From: Sternotherus odoratus | Lineage: Eukaryota; Chordata; Testudines; Kinosternidae | Assembly: GCA_032164245.1 (NCBI GenBank) | Contig: JAVMKO010000001.1 | Location: 171,634,934-171,698,933, forward strand | Direction of reading: 5' to 3' | Length of the DNA: 64,000 nt | Shown here: one piece after another, positions 34,225 through 45,885 of the stretch | Position numbering within the stretch: position 1 is the first letter of the stretch | Layout: every line of letters begins with the position of its first letter | Notes under the pieces: model-generated | What the model saw: the letters and a program-made list of their open reading frames with translations, nothing else | Database searches by the model: none | Told to the model about the DNA's origin: nothing | Program-made: the position numbers and the translations under genes

Positions 34225-35309
34225 CAGGGGTCTGCAACCTTTACCACTCAAAGAGCCATTTGGACCCGTTTCCCACAGTAAAGAAAACACTGGGAGCCAC
34301 AAAACCCTTTTGACATTTAAAATGAAATAACACTGCATATAACGTTTTCTTTGCCTTTATGCTATGTATAAACAAACTATAATGTGTTGCATTTAGATCA
34401 GGGGTGTCCAAACTTTTTGGGAAGAGGGCCAGATTTGGTAAGGACGGTGAAGATGTGAGGGCCGACCCCCTCCCCCCCCCCCCTCCGGCCGTGCTCTCGC
34501 TCTTCTTCCCTCCCCCTCCCCTCCAGCCGTGGTCTCGCTCTTCTTCCCTCCCTCCCCCCCGCTCCGGCCGTGCTCTCGCTCTTCTTCCCTCCCTCCCCCC
34601 CGCTCCGGCCGTGCTCTCGCTCTTCTTCCCTCCCTCCCCCCCCGCTCCGGCCGTGCTCTCGCTCTTCTTCCCTCCCTCCCCCCCGCTCCGGCCGTGCTCT
34701 CGCTCTTCTTCCCTCCCTCCCCCCCGCTCCGGCCGTGCTCTCGCTCTTCTTCCCTCCCTCCCCCCCGCTCCGGCCGTGCTCTCGCTCTTCTTCCCTCCCT
34801 CCCCCCCGCTCCAGCCGTGCTCTCGCTCTTCTTCCCTCCCTCCCCCCCGCTCCGGCCGTGCTCTCGCTCTTCTTCCCTCCCCCTCCCCTCCAGCCGTGCT
34901 CTCGCTCTTCTTCCTCCCCCCACCCCCGGCCGTGCTTTCACTCCCCCCCCTCCCCCAGCTTGCCTTGCCTTGCCTCGTGCCCCGGCCTCGGCTCGCTCTT
35001 ATCCGCCGGCTCCGCCGCGCTTCGCCTCCTGCCCCGGCCCCGGCCCGACTCGCACTTCTCCGCCGGCTCCGCCTCGCCTCGTGCCCCGGCCCCGGCTCCG
35101 CCTCCGTTCTTCTCCCCCCCCCCCGCCGCTCGCCTCTTATTGACCCCGCCCCTCTCTTTCGGCTGCGGCTCCACGCACTGGTTGGACAGTGCTGGCGGGC
35201 CGCATAGAGAACAGTCTGCGGGCCGGTTAAAATTAGAACACACAGGGAGCCGCATCGGAGGGATGAAAGAGCCGCATGCGGCTCCGGAGCCGCGGGTTGC
35301 TGACCCCTG
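34225..35309. mobile_element. hAT element with a second hAT nested inside
   Basis: The outer ends are CAGGGGTCTGCAACC and, reverse-complemented from the right, CAGGGGTCAGCAACCC. GCATAGAA flanks both sides exactly (34,217-34,224 and 35,310-35,317). At 34,399 a new hAT-like terminus (CAGGGGTGTCCAAACTTTTT) begins. Its right end is not intact; outer sequence resumes near 35,230 (AGCCGCATGCGGCTCC near 35,270). The inner element holds a 41-bp tandem array and GC-rich sequence. Confidence 0.88.
34480..34925. repeat. 41-42 bp minisatellite
   Basis: About ten copies of a unit starting GCTCCGGCCGTGCTCTCGCT and continuing CTTCTTCCCTCC-type pyrimidine tract. Unit starts at 34,561, 34,602 and 34,644 give the period. 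The first and last units are diverged. It is direct, head to tail, with no spacers, so it is not a CRISPR array. Confidence 0.92.
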
Positions 35310-35406
35310 GCATAGAACATTCTCTGTGTGGTCTGTATCTTGCACATTTGCACTGTACTGTAACTTGACTAGCTACTCTATCAACCCAAATGTTTTTTTA
35401 AAAATA

Positions 35407-36056
35407 CAGTAAAACCTCCATTTAACGGACCAATTCGGGTGAGGGGGTGTCCGTTAAATCCAAAAGTCCATTATTTAACAAAAAAAAAAAACGAGCTGTC
35501 GGAGCAGCAGCCCGCCCGCCACAGGGTCAGGGTGGCAGCTCCACAGCCCGCCCGCTGCTGGGACCCAGGCGGCAGACGGAAACCGTCAGCCAGCCTGCCC
35601 GCTGGCGGGACTTGGGCGGAAGCCGGGAGCCGGCAGCCAGCCCACCCGCAGGCGGGACCCGGGCGGGACCCGACAGCCAGCCCGCCCGCTGGCGGGACTC
35701 GGGCGGGAGCCGGCAGCCAACCCTCCCGCTGCCGTGACCCGGGTGGCAGCTGGGAGCTGGCAGCCAGTCCGCCCGCGGCTGAGACCCCGGCGGCAGCCGG
35801 GAGCCAGCAGCCAGCCCGCCCGCTGCCTGGACCCAGGGGCAGCCGGGAGCCGGCAGCCAGCCCGCCTGCTGCCTGGACCCGGGCGGCAGCCAGGAGCCGG
35901 CAGCCAGCCCGCCCGCTGCTGTGATCCGGGCGGCAGCCGGTAGCCGGCAGCCAGCCCACCAGAAATGGATCAGGAATGCATCAGACTTGCTCAGAAATTT
36001 TGTCCGTTGCATCCGAAGTCCGTTAAATCGAGGTCCGTTAAATCGAGGGTTTACTG
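35407..36056. mobile_element. Tigger-like (Tc1/mariner) element, 650 bp
   Basis: The left end CAGTAAAACCTCCATTTAAC and the reverse-complemented right end CAGTAAACCCTCGATTTAAC match at 18 of 20 positions, and TA flanks each end (35,405-35,406 and 36,057-36,058). No transposase is encoded. The interior is a GC-rich tandem array. Confidence 0.88.
35500..35965. repeat. GC-rich tandem array, about 46-48 bp period
   Basis: About eleven degenerate units containing CCAGCCCGCCCGCTG, at about 35,543, 35,591, 35,637, 35,675, 35,716, 35,763, 35,810, 35,856, 35,904 and 35,950. Open frames of 96-162 codons across it (Pro/Ala/Gly/Arg rich) are products of the repeat. Confidence 0.85.
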
Positions 36057-36058
36057 TA

Positions 36059-37759
36059 CTTAAAGAGCTGGTTAGTAAAGTAACCTTGTGTCTAATAAGC
36101 TAAATACATTATAATTTCTTGCTCGCCAGTTATGAAAAATGATGTTTGAAAGTAATACTATATTGCACATACAGGTGCTTTGTTTAACTTGAATTGTGTC
36201 ATGTGATGCTGATGCTGAAAAGTAAAAAACCTGCACATCAGCAGACTTCTTTCATAATCTCTTGACGCTCTACTTCAGATATTCCTTGTCCAGCTTTCTT
36301 GCTTGAATTGCTATTTGCCTCACTGTAAAAGATTGGCTGATTTATTATCAAGGGTAAAATTATCTACCCAACATCCTTGCTAATTGCCTTGCTTAATAAA
36401 AAAAGTTGGAGAAAAAGACCAGCCTTATTTTTCCCCTTCTGCTTGGGTATGTGATATCCCTCAGGCCTAAATTGATGCTAAAGTGAATTAAATCACAAAA
36501 AGCTATATTAACATAATGTTAAGGGTTTGAGTTAAAGACACAGAAGTGAAGAAATTCTGACGTGAATCTGAAAATCCATTCTGACAATCTATCCTTAATG
36601 CATCCTGTTGAGTACTGGTTCAGCACACTGTAAAGTTATGTAACATCATCCTCCACAAATTAGAGACCCGTTTGGTACTTGGGCACAAGCGTTACATCCT
36701 AAGCCAATGTTTCAGTTTTAACTCTGAATGTTTTTCCTTCCTTCCTTTTTCTTTGGTTTAAGTGATATCCTCAGAGCATCATTCTACCAGATTCCACGTA
36801 AAATGAAACTTGGAACCAGCTTGTGCCCATTTTCTCAAGGGAGTTGTGCAACCCAGATAAAATGTGGGGATTAAGACAAATAGAGAGAAAGAAGTTAACA
36901 CAACCAATTTAAACAGGTTCTCCTCCAGGAGAAAAAAAATCATTACATGCAAAACCATCTGTCAAATACGTGGTCAATTCTCACTCAACCATTCACTTTA
37001 TAATAGATTAGGCTAGAGGCACTCTTTGGAAACAAACTTTTTGTAGACATGTCTACAATACAGATAGAACTATATTAAGTGTAAGCAGGCTCCGACACTC
37101 TTACAGCCAAGATAGTTCTGTGCCTCCACGCAGCAGCCTTATTCCTCACTTAACCATGTTGATCTGTCCACAGCACCTGTGTATCACAACCATTTTTGTG
37201 CCACTGCATTCTGGGAAATTCCACGTAGCTTGCTCATAGTGAGCACTACCCAACCTATGCACTAAATGAGGTGGGTGTCCTCTGAAAGAAATAATATGTA
37301 ATCTCATAATTAAAGATTGTCTCATAATGCATATGCGTGAGGGGGGCAAATTAAGTTTGCTCAGACAAATTTTATTCTGACATTTCCTAACTTTTGAATG
37401 TTTGACTTTGCAACCTTAACGTTCTTTTAACATAGTTGTTTGTGGGCAATGTCCTAGTTTCTTTTTTTAAAAAAAGCAAATTGAAAATTCAGGCATTCCA
37501 TCATGTGGAATCATATTGACACCCAGGTGAGTCATCAGCAGGACTGTAATTTTTACATCCACCACTCAGACCTCTGCTACTTGAGCTCATGGAGTAACTA
37601 ATAGGTTGTCATCCCCGGTGTGGACCAGCACTGGAAGGGAATGAGACTCACAATTTTCCATTGGACATCACAGATATTTGCTGCCAGCAGAGCAATGGTG
37701 AGACCTGGGAATTCTGTGTTCTGTCCCAGGTTATGAGAGGAGTGTACTTTTCTGCCTCC
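36059..37759. other. Non-coding, nothing recognised
   Basis: AT-rich. Possible MITE terminus ACATGTCTACAATACAGATA near 37,048, without a partner. Confidence 0.35.
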
Positions 37760-38125
37760 TGTCCCACCCAGCTTCTCATTGTCCCACTCCTATCTCTTCC
37801 CACTGTCATCCAGCTCCTCAGACTAGTCTCGCCTCCTTCCCCAGCTCTTCATCCCAGTCTCAACCTCCTCCCCTGGCTGATCCCAATATTCACCCCCTCA
37901 GGCTTCTCACCTCCGTCCCTGTCTCCCTACCCAGCCAGTTCCACTCTGCCTCCAGGCTTCCCATCTGAGTCCCAGCCTTCCTACCACCCCACTCCCAAGC
38001 TCAGGTTCCACATCCTGTTTTCCATGCCAAGCTGCCTCAGTCTGCTTAATTAGGCAGTCCCAGGGCTCCCACCTCAGGCTCCTCATCTGATTCGAGCATC
38101 CCCCCACCCCTCCCCAGAACTACCT
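37760..38125. repeat. Pyrimidine-rich degenerate tandem repeat
   Basis: Units of roughly 32-36 bp recur, with a CCAG/CAGGCTYCTCA-CC-CAGTCCC theme (for example near 37,809, 37,840, 37,900, 37,951 and 38,072). The frame at 37,661-38,053 is Ser/Pro/Leu repeat translation, not a gene. Confidence 0.6.
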
Positions 38126-38548
38126 GCGCTCCCTATAACATGGGTGTGTATGCTGGTATTTCAAACCTATACTTTTTTCAATGTATATCAGTTGAAATGA
38201 AGTGCAGCTCAGCAGCATGTATCAAATTAAAAAGCTTTATAAGTGGCAGAACTGGTTTTGTCTCTTAAAATAAAAAGATGGAGAGAGAATACTGCTGATT
38301 TTTCTGCAAAAAGTTGCCCAGGCTAGCACGGAACAGTTCAGAGCTTATTCCTGCAGGACTCCTAAAATGATGTGACATTCATTTTCTTTGAATAAATAAC
38401 ATTTACTGTTATCTCGGTTTCATAGGGGGCCTGATCCTGCAAATCTTCCCGCACCAATAGTCTCACTAAAGCCAAATAAGTAAGAACACACAATGTTATG
38501 GATCAAGCCGCTGAATGAATTCCCGATGTGGTAAGACTTTTAGACAGA
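38126..38548. other. Non-coding
   Basis: It contains a partial GGGGCCTGATCCTGCAAATC hairpin-MITE end near 38,428 whose partner is degraded. Confidence 0.4.
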
Positions 38549-38700
38549 TCATAGAATCACAGAATTTCAGAGTTGGAAGGCACCTCAGGAGATCATCTAG
38601 TCCAACACCCTGCTCAAAGCAGGACCAATCCCATTTTGCCCCATATCCCTAAATGGCCCCTTCAAGGATTGAACTCACAACCCTGGGTTTAGCGGGTTGG
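38549..38700 (-). mobile_element. CR1 3-prime end, minus strand
   Basis: TCATAGAATCACAGAATTTC is followed by GGAGATCATCTAGTCCAAC and AAGGATTGAACTCACAACCC: the terminal 150 bp of a CR1 subfamily, severely 5-prime truncated. Confidence 0.85.
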
Positions 38701-41400
38701 GTCTGCATTGTAATTTGTGGTCATAAAAGTGAGCTAACAGAAGGTGTTGTGTGGACAAGAGGTCATTTTTAATCTAGGTTGAACAGGGGCATTTGAGAAC
38801 TATGGCTGTGCATGCCCAGTCACCAGCTTTCCAACTTACAGTATTACACCCATTACAATACACTAAGCACACTTAAGAAATGAATCTCAAGTCTAAAGAT
38901 ATTACCCGCTCTAGACATACGCCTCATCTGAGGTGTAAGGATTATCTCTGAAACCTGAAATAAAACCAGAATGAGCTGGAAAATACGTTCAACATTTCAT
39001 GCACATTCTAATAGCCAGAACACTTCCAACCTAAAGAATTAAAGAGAAACAATCAAATATACTTCCCTGTAGATAAGCATGTAGCTGAATCAAAGGACGG
39101 ATGGGTCTTTTGCACAAAATAAGTTTCCTAAATTTGTTTGGCATCTAGATAGCTTTTGTTTGTTTGACAATAATCTGCCATATGGGATCTTTAGTTTTTC
39201 AGCTGCAATTTAATGTATTCTAAAAAGCATGAATCAGAAAGACTGCTTTGTTGTCAAAACTAAAAGCCCATCAGGTGTTTCACAATATGTTAATTCCCCA
39301 CAAATACTGTGTCTGTGGTTTTTCCGGGGAGGGTGTCAAGAGAGATGAATTACTTTTAAACCTCTTGTACATCTGTGATTGCACAGCATTGCTCCATCAC
39401 ACCATGACAAAAAAACTGGGTAAAAAGACTTCCTTACACGGTATCTGTTTTCCAGGGACATGTCCAAATTACCAAGCTTCTACTCTTTTATCCAATATCT
39501 TACATCAAAATCACACATTGTTACCAGAGTTTTCTCTGATTCAAGGAAAGCCTATAAGTCCATGATTAAATCCCACTGATTTCAATTGATGTTAAGCATG
39601 TGTTTAACTTTAAGTATGAGCTTATGTGTTTTCCTCAATAGGGATGCTTCCCTGCATCAGAGCATTAAAGCCTATAGTTGATTCAAGAGTCATTTTATTT
39701 TCTTAGCACTCCCTTAAAAACATTGCCTAATTTCTAAAAGGGTTCAATAGGGTATTGCATAGAAACTAATGCTCATCGACCATCTGCATCTTGCAGAAGT
39801 CAGTTTTTCAGCCTCTGCCCAGCATTGTGCTGATTTTCTCTCTACTAAAGCCAGACAATTTTTTTGCTGACTCACCCCTTTGGAGCCTTAAGTCACCGGA
39901 GTAAAATATGGCTAAAAAGTGCTAAAGTAAGAGCTGATGTATAATTAAGTTTTTTTCAACTATGTCTCAATGAGTTCAAAATACCCTTTCCATAACACTC
40001 TTCTTATAAGCTGAGGTTTTCACATAGCAAAGGGCAGCTTTGATAAATGAAGGCAAATTTGTCTGTCACAGCATTTCTTACAAAAGAGCAATTAAACTCT
40101 TTGGATTCTAATGTGATCCTCTTCCCTTCTGACAATATGTTGCTGGTCATAGCTTAGCTTAGTGTTGGCACAAAAATAATTACCACCTGTGTTATTTGTA
40201 CCTGTTAACAAACAGGACCCACTTCTTCCCTCAGTTACACCTATATATCCCCTAGACTTCCATAAGATTGTACTATGGAAGCCACAAAAGATTGTTTCCC
40301 TTGAACACTTGGGAAGGCAGAAGATAACATAAATGGCTGGTATGAGCCAATCTCCATGGCTAACCAAATGGAACAGAAGGTCAGGGACGCAGGGCAACAC
40401 CCCAGCTGTTTCATTTGGTTTCCCCTGTCTGAATAGAGCTCATCCCAGGAGCACCCGCTTTGGTTTTCAGGAGTTGTTGGGTAACGGTGCCAGTCAAGCA
40501 CAGCAGTGTCAGAAACTTGGCGGCACAGCTGGAAGCTGCTTGCAATGCCAGTCTTGCAGCTGCCCACGGCCAGGCTTCCTTCCAATGTGCAGACATTCTG
40601 GGGAAGAGAGTTTAGAGGCTGTATCAAAGAGGGTGAAAATACCTAAAAATGATGGTCTAAAGTTCTGTTGTGAGGACTGTATATGGCAGATATTTTCCAT
40701 GCAATGTTTTGTAAATTACTGAAATTTGTATTAATATATGTCAATAAAACCATACTGTATATTTCATTTTATTTTACCTCTACAAACCAGGAAAGATCCA
40801 AGGGTCAAAGAGCCTGCAGATGCATCCAGCTTATAGAAAAGAAGGCTCCATATTGGCCTTTGTTTAATTCAATCAGACTAAAATCCCGAGTTAAGCATTT
40901 TCTCAAGTGTTTAATAAAATCTATTAGGAATCTTGCTTTGGAAGAACATAAGTAAAGATCTTTCTACTTTTTTCAGATATAACCTCCTTCTTTTCATTGC
41001 CCTTATTGCTCTGTAGAAGGCCCAAAGTTCATGCCAAACTTCAAGAAACAGATTAGTTCAGGGAAAATCCCTTTCCAATGTTGTTGTATTCATTAACTTG
41101 TCTGTGCGTCCCTTACAAAGTTACTCTGCCATTTAGCTTGCACCTCAGTGGTAATGAATTTGTTTTGTAATACTTTCTTTGAACAAATGAGCAGTAGGAG
41201 GTGGGGGGGGATGTAAAACTGGGTTGCTCAGATTCTAGTTTTGCACTGTCCAAATGCGGTGGGTATTTGAAACCTGGATTCATTTTTATCCAAAACCCTC
41301 AACTCTCTGAGGGGAGAGTCCTATACATGACTCTAGCTGTGTCCCATCTCTGCATTTTAACTCCATTTTCAGCATTGCCGTTCTCTCTAAAATTAGAAGT
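38701..41400. other. Non-coding, nothing recognised
   Basis: A 129-codon frame at 40,333-40,722 overlaps frames on the other strand. Its Cys-rich tail shows no known finger spacing. No splice context is evident. I do not support a gene. Confidence 0.4.
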
Positions 41401-41716
41401 ATGCAGAGATGAAAGTAAGCCGGTATGACCCAGTACAAGATACCAGCAAGAGCCAGTGCGCCATAATGGGATGGCCCAGCTTCCCCAGATAGCAGTGGCT
41501 GGAGCCTCAGGCCTTTTAAATTTCCACCAGAGCCCCGCTGCTGGAGCCCTGGGATAGTGGCTGCAGGGCTCTGGTGGTGATTTAAAGGGTCCGGGGCTTC
41601 CACTGCCTCTACCGCCCCAGGTCCTTTAAATAGCCTCCAGAGCCCCACCGCTGCAACCCCAGGCTTCCAGCAGCAGGACTCTGGGGATGGTTTAAAGGGC
41701 CGGAGCGGTAGTGACA
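41401..41716. repeat. GC-rich dispersed repeat with alternating TTTAAA units
   Basis: It starts near GATGAAAGTAAGCCGGTATG. Blocks of the form CCTTTAAAT-CC-AGAGCCCCGCTGC alternate with GGGCTCTGG-GATTTAAAGGG in both orientations (about 41,510, 41,575, 41,622 and 41,680). I recall this as a common turtle repeat of DNA-transposon type. The right end is missing. Confidence 0.5.
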
Positions 41717-41817
41717 CAGAAGTGACACTATCAGCACATAGAAAACCATGGTGAACGATTTCAGCCAATAAGGAGCTGGAAGTGTCCAGTTTCAGCTGCT
41801 TGACCTTCATCAACTAC

Positions 41818-42245
41818 TAGAGCTGTGAGAATAACCAGTTGTTTGGTTCAGTTCCAAACCAAAATATTGGGGGGGGGGTTTGGGGGTCAACCTGCAATGT
41901 TGGGGGGGGGTTGTTCATTTTGATAAACCCAAAAAGTTGAAAATATTTAATTTGGGGTCAAACAAAATATTTTCTTCAACCTGCACTGAAACATTTTGTT
42001 TCATTTTGAAGACTTTTACCTTTTTTTTTAACAGATTTTTAATGAGTGAAGTAAAATTTAAAATAAAAAGTTGTTTCAAATTGAAAAGTCAAAATGTTCC
42101 ATTTCTAAAATACTAAAACAAAGCATTTTGACTTCTTCAGCCTTTTTTTGGCCAATTTGACATGAATTTTCAAAAAATGTTGGTTGATACAAATCTGTAT
42201 TTTTCAACTAAAAACAAGTTGTTTAAAATTTTTTGCCCAGCTCTA
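41818..42245. mobile_element. AT-rich MITE with TAGAGCTG ends
   Basis: The left end TAGAGCTGTGAGAATAA and the reverse-complemented right end TAGAGCTGGGCAAAAAAT are imperfect inverted repeats. The flanking octamers TCAACTAC and TCCACTAT agree at 6 of 8 positions, compatible with an old hAT insertion. Confidence 0.6.
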
Positions 42246-42253
42246 TCCACTAT

Positions 42254-44224
42254 CTTTGTCTTCTGAAGCATAAATTCATCTGATTTAGATGGCTGGAATT
42301 TGACATTTCTTCTTCCTTTGAGTTCACTTCTCTCTTGACTGTAGCCTTCTCTTTGTGGGCAGATTCATGCAGAACCTCCCTTACAAACTATCCCCATTTC
42401 CACAGAGCCACATGGAAGTATACCATCTCCTGTGTGAAGTTGTGCATTGTCCATGCATAACAGAACGGCCAAAGATAATGAATGCAGATAACAGGCTACT
42501 GGCAGCATATGTGATTTCATGTACCTCTACAAAGCCAAGTATCCTAGAGAACTTACCACTTCATTTGCATCATTAATCTAAATGTTACTGTCTGAATGTA
42601 CTGTACATTGTGTGTCATTTACCCTCATTTTCCAATGACAAGGCAGTGACCGACCAATGAGAGAGCCCAGTTTATGTGGGCTTTTACAAAAACATTGAAA
42701 ATATATGCTCAAGAGGAGGTTACTAGAGATGCAATAATGTTACCTCCCATTTCCAAGTGATTTCCCTAAAATCCTACTTGACTCTATAGCATTTATCACC
42801 AAACACCCTCTCTACAATGTCTTCCCCTGCATCTCTGACATATTAATTTCATCAATATGAGCATGTTTTAAAACTTTTAATGGTCTTTTCACCATAATGA
42901 TACTAAATATTGACCTTATCATGACAACTTTAGTCTCTGAGAATGTCACTGGCTTTGCTTTCTGTCTGTAGTCCCCACAGATACTAGTATATAGTGTTGG
43001 GGTTAGTAGTAGGGGAGGGGGTGGGTTAGTTTGGTTTTTGTTTTGAAATCCCAGGGAAGTAATTCAGCCTCCTTCCCCCACCCTCCAAAGAAAAATCTTT
43101 GTGTCTGTTTTCTAAAACTACATAGAATGGTGGATTTTAGTGATGCTTAATTTAAACTCTCATTTCAAGATTTTCTGTTTATAAACTTATAAACAGTCCT
43201 TGAAACCTGATTCCCACTCAGCGCCCTTTACATGGCCACAGCAGCAGACCTCTGATCTCTTAAATACATCAGAATCTCTCACTTGTTCGCAATGTTTCCC
43301 TAAGTAAATCTTAAAATATCTTCATGCTCATTCCAATGAACACATTCATGCGCCTTTTAGACTCTATTCATTGCAGAGATACCAGACATGTACCAAAGCT
43401 TTCCCTGGAATTCAGACTTCATCAGTCTTGGCATGCTTTCTCAGGCCTGAAAATACATTAAACATTCCTGACTCATCTTCCCTCCCCAATTCCCTGACTT
43501 TGCAGTCTCTGTTAATGGACACTGTGCCTTACCAGGAGGCTCTTTCATATAAGCCCTTTATCTGACACTATAGTTAGGAACAATCTAGAAATGGAGAGCA
43601 CGGAAAGGCTAGCTATCTGAAAACTTCCAGGAAAATAGCTGAAGGGATTTGTCACCACAGAGGAGCTCAGCAAGAGTATGCTCCTTTGAAACATTTGAAT
43701 AGGCGTTGCTAGAAGTGAATGATGGCTTGTAAACAGGAATAGTATGTAGTTCTGATCAAAACAGAATGGAAAAATAGGAGATTGGAGTAGCCGGGATAGT
43801 ACCAGTAGGAAGAGCAGAGCAGGCCAATATTAAAAAACAGCTGCAATTGGTTTCCTTCTTCTCTACACTGCCAGACTATAAAATCTTCTATGCTCACTTA
43901 AGGTTCTGGGAAGCTATTTATGTGGCTTTTGAAGGCTGTGGTCTAAGTTTGTTCCTTTGCTGATTCAGATATTGATCAGCGTACAAGCTGTTCTCGGCAA
44001 ACATAAGGGAAAAATATCATCATTTAGGAGCAAATGAATATACTGTAAAAAGTAACATTTCTAGAGTCTACATTAGAACCAGATGTTCCACTCAAAAGTA
44101 TTTGTGGTCAGAGATTATCGTGAGCAGTTAACTTTTATAAAGAGAAAAACCCAAATTGCAGCACACAGAATATAGAAAAAAAAAGTTACATGTACTGTAA
44201 CTAGATTTAAAAAATAGAACTATA
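42254..44224. other. Non-coding, nothing recognised
   Basis: AT-rich. No exon, repeat termini or RNA gene seen. Confidence 0.4.
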
Positions 44225-44349
44225 TGAAATGAACATGGAACACATTAAAGGGACTAAAAACTGGTTAACTGATAGGTCTCAAAATGTAACTGTAAATGGG
44301 GACTCAACATCAAGAGAGTCTGTTTCCAGAGGGTTCCTGCAGGAATTGG

Positions 44350-44950
44350 TTCTTGGCCCTGTGCTATTCAACATTTTTATCAATGACCTGGAAGAAAATA
44401 TAAAATGATCACTGATAAAGTTTGCAGATAACACAAAAATTGGGAGAGTGGTAAATAATGAAGAGGGCAGATTACTGATTCAGAGTAATCTTGATCACTT
44501 TGTAAACTGGGTTCAGGCCAACAATATACCTTTTAATATAGCTAAATACATACATCTAGGAACAAAGACGGTAGGTCGTACTTATAGAATGGGGAGACAA
44601 TATCCTGGGAAGTAGTGACTCTGAAAAAGGCTTGGAGGTCATGGTGGATAATCAGCTGAACATGAACGCCCAGTGGCCAAAACATGAACTCCCAGGGGCC
44701 AAAAGAGCTAATGAGACCCTTGAGATGCATAAACAGGGAACTCTTGAATATGAGTAGAGAGGTTAGTTTACATCTGTATGTGGTACTGGCGCAACCACCG
44801 CAGGAATACTGTGTCCAGTTCTGGTGCCCACAATGCAAGATGGATACTGATGAATTGGAGAGGGTTCAGAGAAGATTCAGGAGAATGATTAAAGTAGTTG
44901 AAAACATGCTTTATGGAGATAGACTCAAGGACCTCAATCTATCAAGCTAA
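44350..44950 (+). pseudogene. CR1 reverse-transcriptase relic
   Basis: Translation gives FINDLEEN, a stop, then KFADNTKIGRVVNNEEGRL: the catalytic FADD box here reads FADN (AAC at 44,430-44,432). After frame changes the C-terminal part (44,684-44,950) shows QEYCVQFWCPQCKMDTDELE and YGDRLKDLNLSS followed by a stop. These are the CR1 palm/thumb and C-terminal segments. Stops plus the Asp-to-Asn change show a dead copy. Confidence 0.8.
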
Positions 44951-45303
44951 ACAAAGAGAAGGTTAAGGGGTGTTTTCATTTCAGTCTGTAAGTATCAACA
45001 TGGGTAACAAATATTTAATAATGGGCTCTTCTATTTAGCAGGGAAGGGTGTAACATGATCCAGTGGCTAGAAGTTGGAACTAGACAAATTCAGAATGGAT
45101 ATTTGGCATATGTTGTTAACAGTGAGAGCAATTAGCCCATTGGAGCAATTTAGCAAGGGATTCTCCATCACTGACAACTTTTAAATTAAGAATGGATTTA
45201 TTTTTTTTAAAGATCTGCCCTAGGGATCATTTTGGGGAAGTTCTGTGGCCTGTGCTATACAGGGAGTCAAACTAGATGATCACAGTGATCCATCCTGCCC
45301 TTG

Positions 45304-45425
45304 TAGGGAGATCAGATGTCCCAATTTTATAGGAACAATCCCGATTTTTGAGTCTTTTTCTTATATAGGCTCCTATTAGTCCACACCCCATCCCAATTTT
45401 TCACACTTGCTGTCTGGTCTCCCTA
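45304..45425. mobile_element. 122-bp MITE inserted in CR1
   Basis: The ends TAGGGAGATCAGATGTCCCA and, reverse-complemented from the right, TAGGGAGACCAGACAGCAAG are inverted. CR1 continues on both sides. A second copy lies at 63,113-63,238; the two share CAATTTTATAGG and TTTTTCTTATATAGGC blocks. Confidence 0.75.
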
Positions 45426-45608
45426 TGGCCTTGGAATCTATAAATCTATGAAACATATGACAGATTGAGACTACAAATACAGGTTATTATCTAAGGGGAA
45501 AGCCAATAGGACTGGGTCTCAAGATGTAGCTTCTGCTCACAGATCTACCACAGATTTCCAGTGTGACCGTAGGCAGTCATTTAGGACTTGATTCAGCATT
45601 GACTTTAA

Positions 45609-45882
45609 GGGTATGGCTACACTGCAGCTGGGAGCAGGCCTCTTAGCCTGAGTAGACAGACATGCACTAGAAATAGCAGTGTGGATGTTGCACAGGGTGG
45701 CAGTATGGACTAGTCATACAAAATTTGGACCCAAGGGGTTGTGCGGGCTTGTATTGAGGTAGCTAGCCCATGCCCGCTGCCCATGATGCAACATCCACAC
45801 TGCTTCTAACTCGAGCAGCATTACTCCATAGCTGTCTACCCAGACACAGAGGCTTGTTCCCAGATGCAGTGTCGGCATACAC
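45609..45882. mobile_element. PIF/Harbinger MITE with long terminal repeats, 274 bp
   Basis: The left end begins GGGTATGGCTACACTGCAGC and continues TGGGAGCAGGCCTC. The right end, reverse-complemented, begins GTGTATGCCGACACTGCATC and continues TGGGAACAAGCCTC, giving about 34 bp of inverted repeat. TAA flanks both sides (45,606-45,608 and 45,883-45,885). The first 20 bases match the left terminus of the autonomous element at 17,771 at 17 positions. Confidence 0.88.
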
Positions 45883-45885
45883 TAA

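Larger units (their letters stand above)
44225..45454 (+). mobile_element. CR1 LINE fragment, plus strand
   Basis: Co-linear with CR1 ORF2 (CCTGTGCTATTCAACATTTT near 44,359) through the 3-prime end GGAATCTATAAATCTATGA (45,433-45,451). A 122-bp MITE splits it at 45,304-45,425. ORF2 contains stops, for example TGA at 44,406-44,408. Confidence 0.85.

Noticed and set aside
34480..34925. Possible CRISPR-like array
   Set aside because: Units are joined head to tail with no unique spacers, and the context is a vertebrate hAT element.
34241..35353. 370-codon minus-strand frame and 180-280 codon frames on both strands
   Set aside because: They are translations of the 41-bp minisatellite. Several frames stay open at once, composition is Arg/Gly/Glu or Pro/Ser/Leu only, and the region is inside hAT termini.
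35439..36012. Overlapping 96-162 codon frames
   Set aside because: Products of the GC-rich 46-48 bp tandem array in a Tigger-like element.
40333..40722. 129-codon plus-strand frame with several Cys pairs
   Set aside because: No recognised zinc-finger spacing, competing frames on the other strand, and no splice or promoter context.
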